DNA of 42,672 nucleotides, taken from positions 1-42,672 of the forward strand of contig JAGCYI010000168.1 in the NCBI GenBank assembly GCA_017960885.1. The letters are read 5' to 3'. Source of the DNA: Bacteroidales bacterium (GTDB taxonomy: Bacteria; Bacteroidota; Bacteroidia; Bacteroidales; UBA3824). How positions within the stretch are numbered: the stretch's first letter is position 1; each line of letters opens with the position of its first letter. A program made the position numbers and the translations under genes. This document shows, piece after piece, positions 15,466 to 24,022 of this stretch. The notes below the pieces were generated by a model, which did no database searches, was not told the origin of the DNA, and was given only the letters and a program-made list of their open reading frames with translations.

Positions 15466-16200
15466 ATGAAACAGACATATAGCAACGAATACCGTGTAAC
15501 TCACAAAGACACAGACATCAACGGAGAAATAAGCCTTGCCTCTCTTGGCAATTTTATTCTCGACACTGCCGGGATGCACGCCATCGATTTAAAAACAAGC
15601 ATCGACATCCTCAACCAGAAGAACCTCACATGGGTGGTTACCGGAATTCATTTCGAGATAAAACGGCTTCCGAAAATCAACAGCAATATCAAGGTAACTA
15701 CCAAGATTACAGAGCTATCCCGTCTGGCTTGCAAGCGCGACTTTATTGTGGAGCAAAACGGCGAAACCATTGCCGGAGTATCAACAGAATGGCTTATCAT
15801 CAACCGCAGCACACGCCGTCCCACTTTTATTACCGACGTGCTGCCTCAGATACAGGATATCGTTTCTGGCGACGCCCAGGTGGAAAAATACAAGCACCTG
15901 AGATTTGCTATCGACAATCCCGACAGCGTTCACAACCACACTGTAAGATATTCCGACATAGATATCAACCGACACCTTTATAGTATGCGATACATAGAGA
16001 TGGCAATGGACATGGCAGGAATAGAGATTCACGACACCAAAAAGCTCGTTGCCGCCGACGTAAACTATATGAGCGAAGTGCTATACAATCAGGAAGTAAC
16101 CCTCTATTCTAAACAGGAAGGCGACATCACAATGATTGAAATGCAAAACCACGACAAAAAACCGATGTTCAGAGCAGAATTTGTGTGGGAAGACAAATAA
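15466..16200 (+). CDS. Acyl-ACP thioesterase (hotdog fold)
   Basis: Acyl-ACP thioesterases release fatty acids from acyl carrier protein. The 244-aa protein shows two hotdog halves: the first begins with YRVTHKDTDINGEISLASLGNFILDTAG, given here as two blocks YRVTHKDTDING and ASLGNFILDTAG. The second begins with HNHTVRYSDIDINRHLYSMRYIEMAMD, in which the SDIDINRHLYS block carries the catalytic-type Asp/Asn-x-His arrangement. Length and layout match bacterial members of the family. ATG 15466 is chosen because it starts the first hotdog strand and follows the -7 element. It is divergent from the phosphatase gene and followed by an unrelated methyltransferase gene 95 bases later. Chain-length preference cannot be read from sequence. 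Confidence 0.82.
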   Translation: MKQTYSNEYRVTHKDTDINGEISLASLGNFILDTAGMHAIDLKTSIDILNQKNLTWVVTGIHFEIKRLPKINSNIKVTTKITELSRLACKRDFIVEQNGETIAGVSTEWLIINRSTRRPTFITDVLPQIQDIVSGDAQVEKYKHLRFAIDNPDSVHNHTVRYSDIDINRHLYSMRYIEMAMDMAGIEIHDTKKLVAADVNYMSEVLYNQEVTLYSKQEGDITMIEMQNHDKKPMFRAEFVWEDK

Positions 16201-16295
16201 AATGATAAAAAAAAGAAACTACGGCTTGATTTTTGCGTAATACATTAATGACATATTTATAAAACCTAATTTAAAAAAGACAACACATACAAACC

Positions 16296-17525
16296 ATGGA
16301 CAACGTAGTAAAAGAATTTACAGACAAAGTAAGTTCGTCCGTATACAAAAAGACTTTTGTAAAACTCATCTTAGCTAAGAGAGTACTTGAAAACCAAGAA
16401 ATGAACAAAATAGTGGTAAGGTACGTCGAACTCGACGGTCAGCCTCATCTGCAATTTGTTTACAAGTACAACCGCAACGACGTCACCAAAAACTTCTCGG
16501 TGGAAGAAGCCATCACACAGCTTCAAGCCATTATCGGCAGCAACTTTCTCGACATCAACCTGTTCACAACAAAAGAGGACATCGAGCTTAAGTACAACAA
16601 CAAGCGCGTGCCCAAGTTGTATGCCAAGAAACCTACATTTACCGAGGCAGCCGATGGCGAACACGACAACACCAAGCAACGCCGCATCGACACCAAAAAC
16701 AGCGTATACCTCAAATCGCTGGGTATCACCGACAACAAGGGCGAATTGGTGCCGAGCATGAGCGCAAAATACAAACAGGTAGAAAAATTCGTGGAAATTA
16801 TCGACTCGTTCTACGATTGCTATAAAGATTGCAAACCCCTCAATATCATCGACAACGGAAGCGGCAAGGGCTATCTCACTTTCGCCACTTACGACTATCT
16901 CACCAACGTAAGGGAGATGAACGTGATGATGCAGGGCGTGGAAACACAGGAAAACCTTGTGAAATTCGGCAACAACCTTGCTCAGAAATCACAGTTCAGC
17001 GGATTGAAATTCGTTCAGAGCAACATCAACGATTTCAAGGCCGACAATGTGGACATCCTTATAGCACTCCACGCTTGCGACACCGCCACTGACGACGCTA
17101 TCTATATGGGTATCAAATCCGACGCTAAACTTATAATTGTGTCGCCGTGCTGCCACAAGCAGATTCGCAGCCAGATGAAAATCACCGAAAACAACGTGCT
17201 TGAGCCCATTCTTAAATACGGCATTATGCTCGAACGCGAAGCCGAAATCATTACCGATGGCATAAGGGCGCTGCTGCTCAATCTCAACGGCTACAAGACC
17301 AAGGTGTTTGAGTTTGTTCAGTACGACAACACTTCTAAAAACGTGATTATCACCGCAGAAAAGGGCGAGAAACCCTCCGACGAGGAACGCGCCAAGATTC
17401 TCAACCAGATTACCACTATCAAAAACAAGTTCGGTATCAAATACCACTATCTTGAAAAACTGATAGAGAATCCCGAAGACCAGAGCTGGCGTATCCTTAA
17501 TCCCCAGTGCGTTCGCGAAGAATAA
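16296..17525 (+). CDS. SAM-dependent methyltransferase, METTL25/RRNAD1-like
   Basis: The 409-aa cytoplasmic protein has an N-terminal domain of unknown role (about 1-150) and a Rossmann methyltransferase domain. SAM-binding motif I is IIDNGSGKGYLTFATYDYL (about 184-202). It is followed by LIALHACDTATDDAI and SPCCHKQIR. The last two blocks are characteristic of the Methyltransf_32 / METTL25 family, in which the paired cysteines and histidine recur. The substrate in bacteria is unknown; rRNA or another RNA has been suggested for relatives, which I cannot test here. The gene ends at a strong bidirectional terminator shared with smpB. Confidence 0.75.
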   Translation: MDNVVKEFTDKVSSSVYKKTFVKLILAKRVLENQEMNKIVVRYVELDGQPHLQFVYKYNRNDVTKNFSVEEAITQLQAIIGSNFLDINLFTTKEDIELKYNNKRVPKLYAKKPTFTEAADGEHDNTKQRRIDTKNSVYLKSLGITDNKGELVPSMSAKYKQVEKFVEIIDSFYDCYKDCKPLNIIDNGSGKGYLTFATYDYLTNVREMNVMMQGVETQENLVKFGNNLAQKSQFSGLKFVQSNINDFKADNVDILIALHACDTATDDAIYMGIKSDAKLIIVSPCCHKQIRSQMKITENNVLEPILKYGIMLEREAEIITDGIRALLLNLNGYKTKVFEFVQYDNTSKNVIITAEKGEKPSDEERAKILNQITTIKNKFGIKYHYLEKLIENPEDQSWRILNPQCVREE

Positions 17526-17543
17526 TCATTCATATATTTGCAG

Positions 17544-17577
17544 AAAAAAAGCACGGCTTAAAACCGTGCTTTTTTTT
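17544..17577. terminator. Bidirectional terminator between the methyltransferase gene and smpB
   Basis: A 13-bp stem (A-run plus GCACGG at 17544-17556, CCGTGC plus T-run at 17564-17576) with a 7-base loop lies between two convergent genes and is followed by T tracts on both strands. Confidence 0.88.
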
Positions 17578-18025
17578 ATCCTTTTATTTTCTTTATTCTC
17601 GAAAGTTCCCTTGCGTTGTCGCGTGCTTTCATATCCTCTCGCTTATCTGCCATCTTCTTGCCTCGGCAAAGGGCTATCTCAAGTTTTGCCTTGCCGTCTT
17701 TGTTGAGGAACATTTTCAGGGGGACAATGGTAAGTCCTGTGTTCTCAACTTTTTTTTCAAGCTTGTTGAGCTCCTTGCGCTGCAGCAGCAGTTTGCGCTC
17801 GCGGCGTGGGTCGTGGTTTACGTATCCGCCGTGCGAATACTCGCCGATATACATCTTCACATATAGCTCGTGGGCTGTAAACGAGCAGTAAGAGTCGGTG
17901 AGAGCCGCCTTGCCGTCGCGTATCGACTTGATTTCGGTGCCAAGCAGCTGAATGCCTGCCACATATTTTTCAAGTATCTCGTATTGAAACGAGGCTTTTT
18001 TGTTTTTTATATTTAATTCTGACAT
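17576..18025 (-). CDS. smpB: SsrA-binding protein SmpB
   Basis: SmpB binds tmRNA and delivers it to stalled ribosomes for trans-translation. The 149-aa length is typical. Family blocks are NKKASFQYEILEKYVAGIQL, GTEIKSIRDGKAAL, EYSHGGYVNHDPRRERKLLL and the C-terminal basic tail (GKKMADKREDMKARD) that reaches the decoding centre. The gene follows recN on the same strand after 9 bases and is the last member of the run that begins with bamD. Its 3' end abuts the terminator at 17544-17577. Confidence 0.96.
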   Translation of the reverse strand: MSELNIKNKKASFQYEILEKYVAGIQLLGTEIKSIRDGKAALTDSYCSFTAHELYVKMYIGEYSHGGYVNHDPRRERKLLLQRKELNKLEKKVENTGLTIVPLKMFLNKDGKAKLEIALCRGKKMADKREDMKARDNARELSRIKKIKG

Positions 18026-18034
18026 AAGTTTCTG

Positions 18035-19699
18035 TTATTTAACCGTTTGCAAAAGATCTTTGGCGTTTTGGAGAGCCGCCTTGGTAACTGTTTCGCCGCT
18101 GAGCATAGCGGCAATCTCCTCTATGCGCTCTTGTGGCGAGAGCGGTTTAATGTCGCTGCGCACCATGCCGTCTTCTTCGTGCTTGTAGACCTTGAGATGA
18201 TGGTCGCCCTTGGCTGCCACCTGCGGCAGATGCGTGATGCATATCACCTGCATAAATTCGGCTATGCGTTTAAACATGGCGCCGGTCTTGCCTGCTATGT
18301 CGCCGGAGATGCCGGTGTCAATCTCGTCGAAAATGATGGTGGGCAGTTTTACCGATTTCGACAGTATGTATTTGAGGCACAGCATAAGTCGCGAAAGTTC
18401 GCCGCCCGATGCCGTTTTTGAAAGATCCTGCATTGCCATGTTCTTGTTGGCTGAGAACATGAACTTAACCATATCGTTACCATCATCGAGGTATTCGCTA
18501 CAGGTGAAAAACTCTGCGGCAAACTGCGCGTCGGGTATGCCCACTGAGGCAAGCAGCTCAACCACCTCTTTGGCAAGTCCTTGGGCGGCATTGCGTCGTT
18601 TTTCAGAAAGAGACAAAGCCTGCATTGAGAGCTTGTGTTCGAGGTCTTTGATCTCTTCTTTAAGTTCCGAAATAATCTCTCCGCTATTGTCGATAAGGTT
18701 GAGTTTCTGCTTAAAGTCGTCGCGTATGGCGATAAGCTCCTCCACGGTTTTTACGCCGTTCTTTTTTTGGAGGTTGTATAATAATGTGAGCCGCTGGTTG
18801 ATAGTTTCAATGCGTTCGGGCGAAAACTCGGTGTTGTCGTCCAGGCTCTGAAGCTCACGTCCTATATCGTTGAGTTCGATGTAGGTGGATTCAATACGGG
18901 AATTGAGTTCGGCGGCTTTTGGATAATACGAAGATATATGAGAGAGTGCGTTTTGCGCCTCTTTCAGCTTTTGTATCACAGTGCCATCTTCGGCGCTGAT
19001 TATCAGGTTTGAAGACTGTGAAATCGCGTTCTTGATGTCCTCGTTGTGAGTGAGTATTTCGAGCTCTTCTTCCAGTTGCTGCTGCTCGTCGGGTTGGAGG
19101 TCGGCCTTATGCAGTTCGTCGAAACGGAAGTGCAGATACTCAGCCTCTTTGCGCGAGGATTCCGCCTCTTTTTCAAGGTCGGCAAGCTGCGCTGTCTTCT
19201 TACGGTATTGCTGGTAGATGGTTTTATATTCTGTCAGCAGATCCTTGTTGGCAGCAAATGCGTCAACAATGCTCATTTGAAATCCCATGTTGGCAATGAG
19301 CAGAGTCTGATGCTGCGAGTGGATGTCGGTGAGCAGCAGACCTAAATCTTTGAGCGTGTTGAGATTAGCAGGAGTATCATTGATAAACGCCCTTGACTTG
19401 CCAGTGTCGGCAACCTCGCGACGTATCAGCACGGTGTCGTCGTAGTCGAGGTCGTTCTGGTCGAAAAACCATTTCAGATTGTAGTTCTTTACGTCGAATT
19501 CGGCTTCCACCACAGTTTTTTTCTCGCCCTGCTTAATCACCGACGAGTCGGCACGTGCACCGAGCACCATCGACAGCGCACCCATAAGTATTGACTTTCC
19601 TGCGCCGGTTTCGCCGGTGATTACGGTAAGCCCGCTGTCGAAACTGATTTCAGATTCTGAAATCAGCGCGTAGTTGGATATTTTCAGACGTAAAAGCAT
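18035..19699 (-). CDS. recN: DNA repair protein RecN
   Basis: RecN is an SMC-like ATPase acting early in double-strand break repair. The 554-aa protein has the Walker A GETGAGKSILMGALS near residue 30. A long central coiled coil follows (about 150-370). The C-terminal ABC half carries the signature ASGGELSRLMLCLKYI and Walker B PTIIFDEIDTGISG. The frame starts at the first ATG with the expected MLLRLKISNYALI opening. A -7-like TATATTTG at 19722-19729 suggests an internal promoter, though the gene also lies in the bamD-rpoZ-coaBC-DUF4835 series. It is probably co-transcribed with smpB. Confidence 0.96.
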   Translation of the reverse strand: MLLRLKISNYALISESEISFDSGLTVITGETGAGKSILMGALSMVLGARADSSVIKQGEKKTVVEAEFDVKNYNLKWFFDQNDLDYDDTVLIRREVADTGKSRAFINDTPANLNTLKDLGLLLTDIHSQHQTLLIANMGFQMSIVDAFAANKDLLTEYKTIYQQYRKKTAQLADLEKEAESSRKEAEYLHFRFDELHKADLQPDEQQQLEEELEILTHNEDIKNAISQSSNLIISAEDGTVIQKLKEAQNALSHISSYYPKAAELNSRIESTYIELNDIGRELQSLDDNTEFSPERIETINQRLTLLYNLQKKNGVKTVEELIAIRDDFKQKLNLIDNSGEIISELKEEIKDLEHKLSMQALSLSEKRRNAAQGLAKEVVELLASVGIPDAQFAAEFFTCSEYLDDGNDMVKFMFSANKNMAMQDLSKTASGGELSRLMLCLKYILSKSVKLPTIIFDEIDTGISGDIAGKTGAMFKRIAEFMQVICITHLPQVAAKGDHHLKVYKHEEDGMVRSDIKPLSPQERIEEIAAMLSGETVTKAALQNAKDLLQTVK

Positions 19700-19721
19700 T
19701 TCAATCTATTTTTTTCTTCTG

Positions 19722-19729
19722 CAAATATA
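19722..19729 (-). promoter_or_regulatory. Possible -7 element of recN-smpB
   Basis: TATATTTG on the minus strand lies 22 bases before the recN ATG in the short gap after the DUF4835 gene. No -33 TTTG at normal spacing was found. Confidence 0.35.
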
Positions 19730-19737
19730 AAAAATTA

Positions 19738-20649
19738 TTAATTACTACCTGTAATTTTTTGATATTTGGCCATATTGGTTACGTCAAGTTCTTTGAGTAT
19801 CTCCATCACCTCGTTTTTTTCGGTGGTGGGAGATTCTGAAAACACATTGACAATCTCGTCGCTTTTGGCTGTGAAAAATAGCGACACAATGAGCGAGTTA
19901 GGCTTAGCCCGTTCGGAACGTTGAATAGACTTCAAGGCGTCGAGCATCTTGCGACGTGCGCCGGCAGGGTCGGTGGGCATTACGTCGAGTCCCTGACGAT
20001 GGTAGTAATACTCTCCCAACCGTAGATTTTCAAAACGCTTGTCCAACAGGGCGTCAACAAGATTGTAGCGCGAATTTTGTTTAGTATCGGCAGAACTCCA
20101 GCCTTCGTAACCACTACCTTGTGCAGTTAGCGCCACGCGGAGGGCTTTTTTGAAATATTCGCTGCCGCCGAGGGGCGAAAAAGTGTCGTAATCGTAGCCG
20201 AGAATTATATAGGCATAGAAGGCAAGCACTTGGGTAAGGTTGCTGGTAACGGTGTTTTCTATAAACTGAAGGTTTTCGCCTTCGAGATAGGTAAACGAGA
20301 ATTTGCCATCGCCCTCCTTGAATGTAAACAGCGGACTATTATACGAAGTCATAAAAACGGGACGGCTGAGGTTAATCTGAATAGTGCCGACAAAACGGTC
20401 AACGCCGTTGAACTCAGTAATGTTGATAAGCACATTGCAGTCGATCCGTTCGTTAGATTCGTAGTGATGGTTGGTCCAGTGGCGTTCGTTGAGAAAAGCG
20501 GTTATATCTTTTTGCAACGACTGGAACACCGGCGTAGGAGTGGTTGACAGGGCAGTGTAATTAACATTTACACGACAGTTAAGTTCCTGCGCCCAAAGTG
20601 CCGGTATAGTGAATAATACTATCAGCAATAATGCGGCAGTCTGTTTCAT
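19738..20649 (-). CDS. DUF4835 family exported protein (PorD-like)
   Basis: The 303-aa protein has a signal peptide (MKQTAALLLIVLFTIPALWA, cleaved before QELNC) and should be periplasmic or envelope-bound. It matches the Bacteroidota family DUF4835 by its opening ELNCRVNVNY, the YNSPLFTFKEGDGKFSFTY region, ILGYDYDTFSPLGG and the closing segment rich in NVFSESP. Its usual genomic place, between coaBC and recN, is kept here. Some annotations name the family PorD and link it to type IX secretion; I see no other secretion-system gene in the window and treat that as a hypothesis. It overlaps nothing and is separated from coaBC by 6 bases. Confidence 0.82.
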   Translation of the reverse strand: MKQTAALLLIVLFTIPALWAQELNCRVNVNYTALSTTPTPVFQSLQKDITAFLNERHWTNHHYESNERIDCNVLINITEFNGVDRFVGTIQINLSRPVFMTSYNSPLFTFKEGDGKFSFTYLEGENLQFIENTVTSNLTQVLAFYAYIILGYDYDTFSPLGGSEYFKKALRVALTAQGSGYEGWSSADTKQNSRYNLVDALLDKRFENLRLGEYYYHRQGLDVMPTDPAGARRKMLDALKSIQRSERAKPNSLIVSLFFTAKSDEIVNVFSESPTTEKNEVMEILKELDVTNMAKYQKITGSN

Positions 20650-20655
20650 AAGCGG

Positions 20656-21858
20656 TTATTTTAGCAGTTGGAGCAATTCGTTGGCGATGTCGTGCGCCAC
20701 CTCGGTTTTTGGTTTCAGGTCAAAAGGATTGGTTTTGCCGTTGCGATGCACAATGGTAACCCGGTTTGTGTCGTAGCCGAATCCAGCGCCTTTGTCGTTA
20801 AGAGAGTTGAGTACAATAAAATCAAAATTTTTCGACTCGAGTTTTTTCTGAGCGTTAACAGCCTCGTTTTCGGTTTCAAGGGCAAATCCCACCAGCACTT
20901 GGTTCGCACCCTTGGTTTTGCCAAGCTCAGCGGCAATATCAGGTGTTGGCACGAGGGTGAGAGTAAACTCCTTTTCACCATTTTTTTTGATTTTTTCGGA
21001 AGCTGTAACCTTTGGCGTGTAGTCTGCCACAGCCGCCGACATAACAGCAGCGTGGCAGTGAGGGAACTCATCGACACAAGCCTTGTACATTTGTGTCGCC
21101 GATTCCACCTGTATAAGTCTAATATTCTTATGCTTAGGCTTTAAGTCAACAGGCCCCGACACCAACACCACTTGGGCTCCGCGCGATGCCAGACATTCGG
21201 CTATTGCGTAGCCCATCTTGCCCGTAGAATAGTTTGAAACAAATCTCACCGGGTCGATTTTTTCGCGGGTTGGTCCTGCGGTAATAAGAATTTTTTTGCC
21301 ATTAAAATCCTGAACCTCAGCAAACAGCTGTTCTATTTGCGCAAAAATGTCGTCAGGTTCTGCCATGCGACCCTTGCCCGTAAGACCGCTTGCCAATTCA
21401 CCCTCGGCAGCTTCGGCAACTACCACTCCCCTACTGCGCAGGATATCAATATTCTGCCTCGTAACAGGATTCTGGTACATGTCGACGTCCATAGCCGGAG
21501 CCACCATCACCTTGCACCGAGCCGACAGAACTGTTGTAAGCAGCAGGTTGTCGGCAATTCCGTGCGCCATTTTGGCAATAGAATTGGCTGTGGCAGGGGC
21601 AATCACATACAAATCAGCCCAAATGCCGAGTTTTACATGGCTATGCCACTCGCCATTTTCTGGATTAAAAAAATCAGTATAGACGGGATTTTTGGTCAAA
21701 GTGGCAATAGTGAGCGGCGAAACAAACTCCTTTGCAGCACTGCTCATCACTGCCTTAACTTCTGCGCCGGCCTTTACCAAAAGCCTGATCAGCGATGCTG
21801 TTTTGTACGCCGATATGCCGCCGGTGATGCCGACAAGTATTTTTTTCCCGTCCAACAT
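20656..21858 (-). CDS. coaBC: Bifunctional phosphopantothenoylcysteine decarboxylase / phosphopantothenate-cysteine ligase (CoaBC)
   Basis: CoaBC carries out two consecutive steps of coenzyme A synthesis: ligation of cysteine to 4'-phosphopantothenate, and decarboxylation to 4'-phosphopantetheine. The 400-aa protein has the FMN-dependent CoaC half first, with GITGGISAYK near the start, HSHVKL (catalytic-type histidine), APATANSIAK and the APAMDVDMY loop. The CoaB half begins at KKILITAGPTREKIDPVRF with the NYSTGKMGYA segment that binds nucleotide. Length and order are standard. It lies within the bamD-rpoZ-coaBC-DUF4835-recN series, 23 bases after rpoZ. Confidence 0.96.
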   Translation of the reverse strand: MLDGKKILVGITGGISAYKTASLIRLLVKAGAEVKAVMSSAAKEFVSPLTIATLTKNPVYTDFFNPENGEWHSHVKLGIWADLYVIAPATANSIAKMAHGIADNLLLTTVLSARCKVMVAPAMDVDMYQNPVTRQNIDILRSRGVVVAEAAEGELASGLTGKGRMAEPDDIFAQIEQLFAEVQDFNGKKILITAGPTREKIDPVRFVSNYSTGKMGYAIAECLASRGAQVVLVSGPVDLKPKHKNIRLIQVESATQMYKACVDEFPHCHAAVMSAAVADYTPKVTASEKIKKNGEKEFTLTLVPTPDIAAELGKTKGANQVLVGFALETENEAVNAQKKLESKNFDFIVLNSLNDKGAGFGYDTNRVTIVHRNGKTNPFDLKPKTEVAHDIANELLQLLK

Positions 21859-21881
21859 GTTAGCAGTAAGTTGTATATGTT

Positions 21882-22439
21882 TTAATCTTCGTCTGCCTTA
21901 GCTTTAGAAGATTTTTTAGAAGCCTTTTTTTCAACAGGAGCCTCATCTTCTTCGTCTTCAAGGTCGTCGTCGTCGTCGGTGCTAATGCCATAGTCGTTAG
22001 ACTCTGCAATAATGTCATCGAACGTTTTTTCAGGAATTGTGTTGGTGATAAGCACAGCCTTGCTTGCGTTTTCCTCTTCCATCTCTTTGATAGCGGCAAT
22101 TTCGCGAGCCTGAGCTATCTCCTCCTCGGTGGGAATGCGGAAGTTGATTTTGTCTTCCAAAATCTCTTGGAGGGCAAGGAGAGTGGGTTTGGGCAGACGC
22201 TCGTAGAATTTTGAGATTTCGATCTGCTCACGGTTTTCAAAAATTTCTTCAAGGTTGTCGGTGTAAGAAGCAAACTCTTCGAGCTTTTTGTTAAGTTCGG
22301 TTTTGAGGTCAACGCCAATCTGGTCGGCACGTTTAGATGCCACAACCACGGTTTCGTAAAGGTTTCCTGTTTTGCTTTCAAGTACGCCGCAGTCGCGAGT
22401 AACAATCGATGTGGGCGCGTTGTTTTTCTTATAATCCAT
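21882..22439 (-). CDS. rpoZ: RNA polymerase omega-like subunit (RpoZ) with long acidic/basic tail
   Basis: The 185-aa protein opens with DYKKNNAPTSIVTRD and contains GNLYETVVVASKRADQI and LNKKLEEFASYTDNLEEIF, the pattern of Bacteroidota omega (Rpb6-like). Omega helps assemble and stabilise the RNA polymerase beta' subunit. The first 105 residues or so cover the conserved family. After that comes an extension ending in an aspartate/glutamate-rich run (about 150-165) and a short lysine-rich end (KKASKKSSKAK). Such tails occur in relatives, but this one is long and probably disordered. It lies 6 bases after bamD and before coaBC, as expected. Confidence 0.85.
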   Translation of the reverse strand: MDYKKNNAPTSIVTRDCGVLESKTGNLYETVVVASKRADQIGVDLKTELNKKLEEFASYTDNLEEIFENREQIEISKFYERLPKPTLLALQEILEDKINFRIPTEEEIAQAREIAAIKEMEEENASKAVLITNTIPEKTFDDIIAESNDYGISTDDDDDLEDEEDEAPVEKKASKKSSKAKADED

Positions 22440-22445
22440 TGTATA

Positions 22446-23261
22446 TTAATTTATTACCGGTAATGTATTTAATTGTTCCTGAGTGTTAGCCGACATTTTG
22501 TTAACGTCTCTGATAAACTTTCCGTCGGGGAAGACCTTAGCATATTCATTAAGGTCGCGCTGTGCCTCGCGGAAGCGTTCATGTTTTTTCTCGTTGACGC
22601 TCATATCGGCATATAGATACATCGACTTAGCCGAATAGTAGAGGATTTCCTCTTTGAAAGGGCTGTCGGGATAGTCTTTGATACTATTTTTGAGAGCCAC
22701 GTTAGCGGCTTTGTAATATCCAAGCTTGTAATAAAGGTATGCGTTGTCGTATGATTTTACTTGCAGCTTGTGTCTCAGCTGGTCTAAAAGCATATTGCAA
22801 GAATCTTTGCGCGAAGTGTTTGGATATTTTGAGATAAAGAGCTCAAACTCTGCTATAGCCATATCGGTGCTCTCCTGGTCGAGCGAAGGCTTGGGCGAAT
22901 CGAGATAGTAGCAGAATGCGCTCATAAACATAGCCTCCTCGTTATACTCGCTATGAGGATAGGTGGAAGCGAATTTGCGGAAATAATAGCCAGCCGAATA
23001 GTAATCCTTAACCTTGAAATTGGTCATGGCGTAATAGAACATAAGCTTCTCGCCTTTTTCAAGGCCACGGTAAACGGAGGTTATCTGCTCAAATATCTGC
23101 AGAGCCTTGCTGTATTTTTGTTTGTTGTAATACTCAAAACCTTTTTCGTATTTAAGGTCGTAGTCGCTACTCTTGAGCAGTTTATTGTATCCGGAACACG
23201 AGTACAATGTAACGGAAACCATAAACACTGCCAAAAACTTTATAAATGTATATTTTCTCAT
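22446..23261 (-). CDS. bamD: Outer membrane assembly lipoprotein BamD
   Basis: BamD is the TPR lipoprotein of the BAM complex that folds outer-membrane beta-barrels. The 271-aa protein has a lipoprotein signal (FLAVFMVSVTLYSC) with the lipidated Cys22. Five TPR-like units follow, for example YEKGFEYYNKQKYSKALQIF, AGYYFRKFASTYPHSEYNEEA and AIAEFELFISKYPNT. It has the normal length for the family in Bacteroidota. It leads the minus-strand run bamD, rpoZ, coaBC, DUF4835, recN, smpB. A -7-like TACATTTG lies 55 bases upstream. Confidence 0.92.
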   Translation of the reverse strand: MRKYTFIKFLAVFMVSVTLYSCSGYNKLLKSSDYDLKYEKGFEYYNKQKYSKALQIFEQITSVYRGLEKGEKLMFYYAMTNFKVKDYYSAGYYFRKFASTYPHSEYNEEAMFMSAFCYYLDSPKPSLDQESTDMAIAEFELFISKYPNTSRKDSCNMLLDQLRHKLQVKSYDNAYLYYKLGYYKAANVALKNSIKDYPDSPFKEEILYYSAKSMYLYADMSVNEKKHERFREAQRDLNEYAKVFPDGKFIRDVNKMSANTQEQLNTLPVIN

Positions 23262-23315
23262 TATAACAGTCTGTAATTAAGCAGAATTGCCTTTTTTAAA
23301 CGGCAATCCAGGGTG

Positions 23316-23323
23316 CAAATGTA
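23316..23323 (-). promoter_or_regulatory. Probable -7 element of the bamD operon
   Basis: TACATTTG on the minus strand fits TAnnTTTG and precedes the bamD ATG by 54 bases. No good -33 TTTG is seen; the upstream sequence is a run of A and T. Confidence 0.4.
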
Positions 23324-23521
23324 ATAATTGTTTGGTGAAATAAAAAAAATTTTTTTTGCCCTCATTTGTATCCCAGATGTATATTAACACAAACTTTACA
23401 CAAAAAAAACACTCTGGTAAACGCTGTGATTGTGGTATTTTGCCGCAAATTTGTTTCCTTTGCAATCGTTTTATTACCCAAGCAATCTTATTACCATTTG
23501 AAGTAAAATTTTACAACAATA

Positions 23522-23998
23522 ATGACATACGACAATTTAGAAATATCGCTAGACGATATATCGGCGCAGACCGACATTGAAATTCTAAAAAATTGGCTCG
23601 ACGAACTCAACAAATGCCGCACGGCACTTACTACCGACCATCCTGATGCTGCAAAAAAAACAAGCGAATACTGCGGACTTGTGGAAATGCTCAACGAAAT
23701 GGTACGTCAGATTCGCGCCAAAATCAAAGACTTCAACCGTCAAGAAAACGAGCGACTCCGTCTCGAAGCCCAACAACGCAGAGAACAACACCGCTTGGAA
23801 ATGTCGCAACGCAATGCCGAGCACAAACAGCAAGCCAAGCAAGAGCGCGAACTTAAACAGAAACAAGACAACTCAATACCAATTGTATTTATGGAGGCTG
23901 CCAAGTTCATCCTCGACAAATACACATACAACTTTATCCTCGAAGAGGCAAAAAAGGCAATTGAAAAACGCCAAAATTCAAACTATCAAGACGAATAG
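23522..23998 (+). CDS. Hypothetical coiled-coil protein upstream of malQ
   Basis: I do not recognise this 158-aa protein. It has no signal peptide or membrane helix. A long amphipathic stretch rich in Gln, Glu, Arg and Lys (about 65-120, including EAQQRREQHRLEMSQRN) predicts a coiled coil. A more hydrophobic C-terminal helix follows (IPIVFMEAAKFILDKY). Base composition and codon use resemble its neighbours, and the gene starts 24 bases before malQ on the same strand, so it is probably translated and co-transcribed with it. A scaffold or regulatory partner for the glucan enzymes is possible, but nothing in the sequence shows it. Confidence 0.65.
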   Translation: MTYDNLEISLDDISAQTDIEILKNWLDELNKCRTALTTDHPDAAKKTSEYCGLVEMLNEMVRQIRAKIKDFNRQENERLRLEAQQRREQHRLEMSQRNAEHKQQAKQERELKQKQDNSIPIVFMEAAKFILDKYTYNFILEEAKKAIEKRQNSNYQDE

Positions 23999-24022
23999 CC
24001 ACACGGCAAAAGCGTACCGAAC

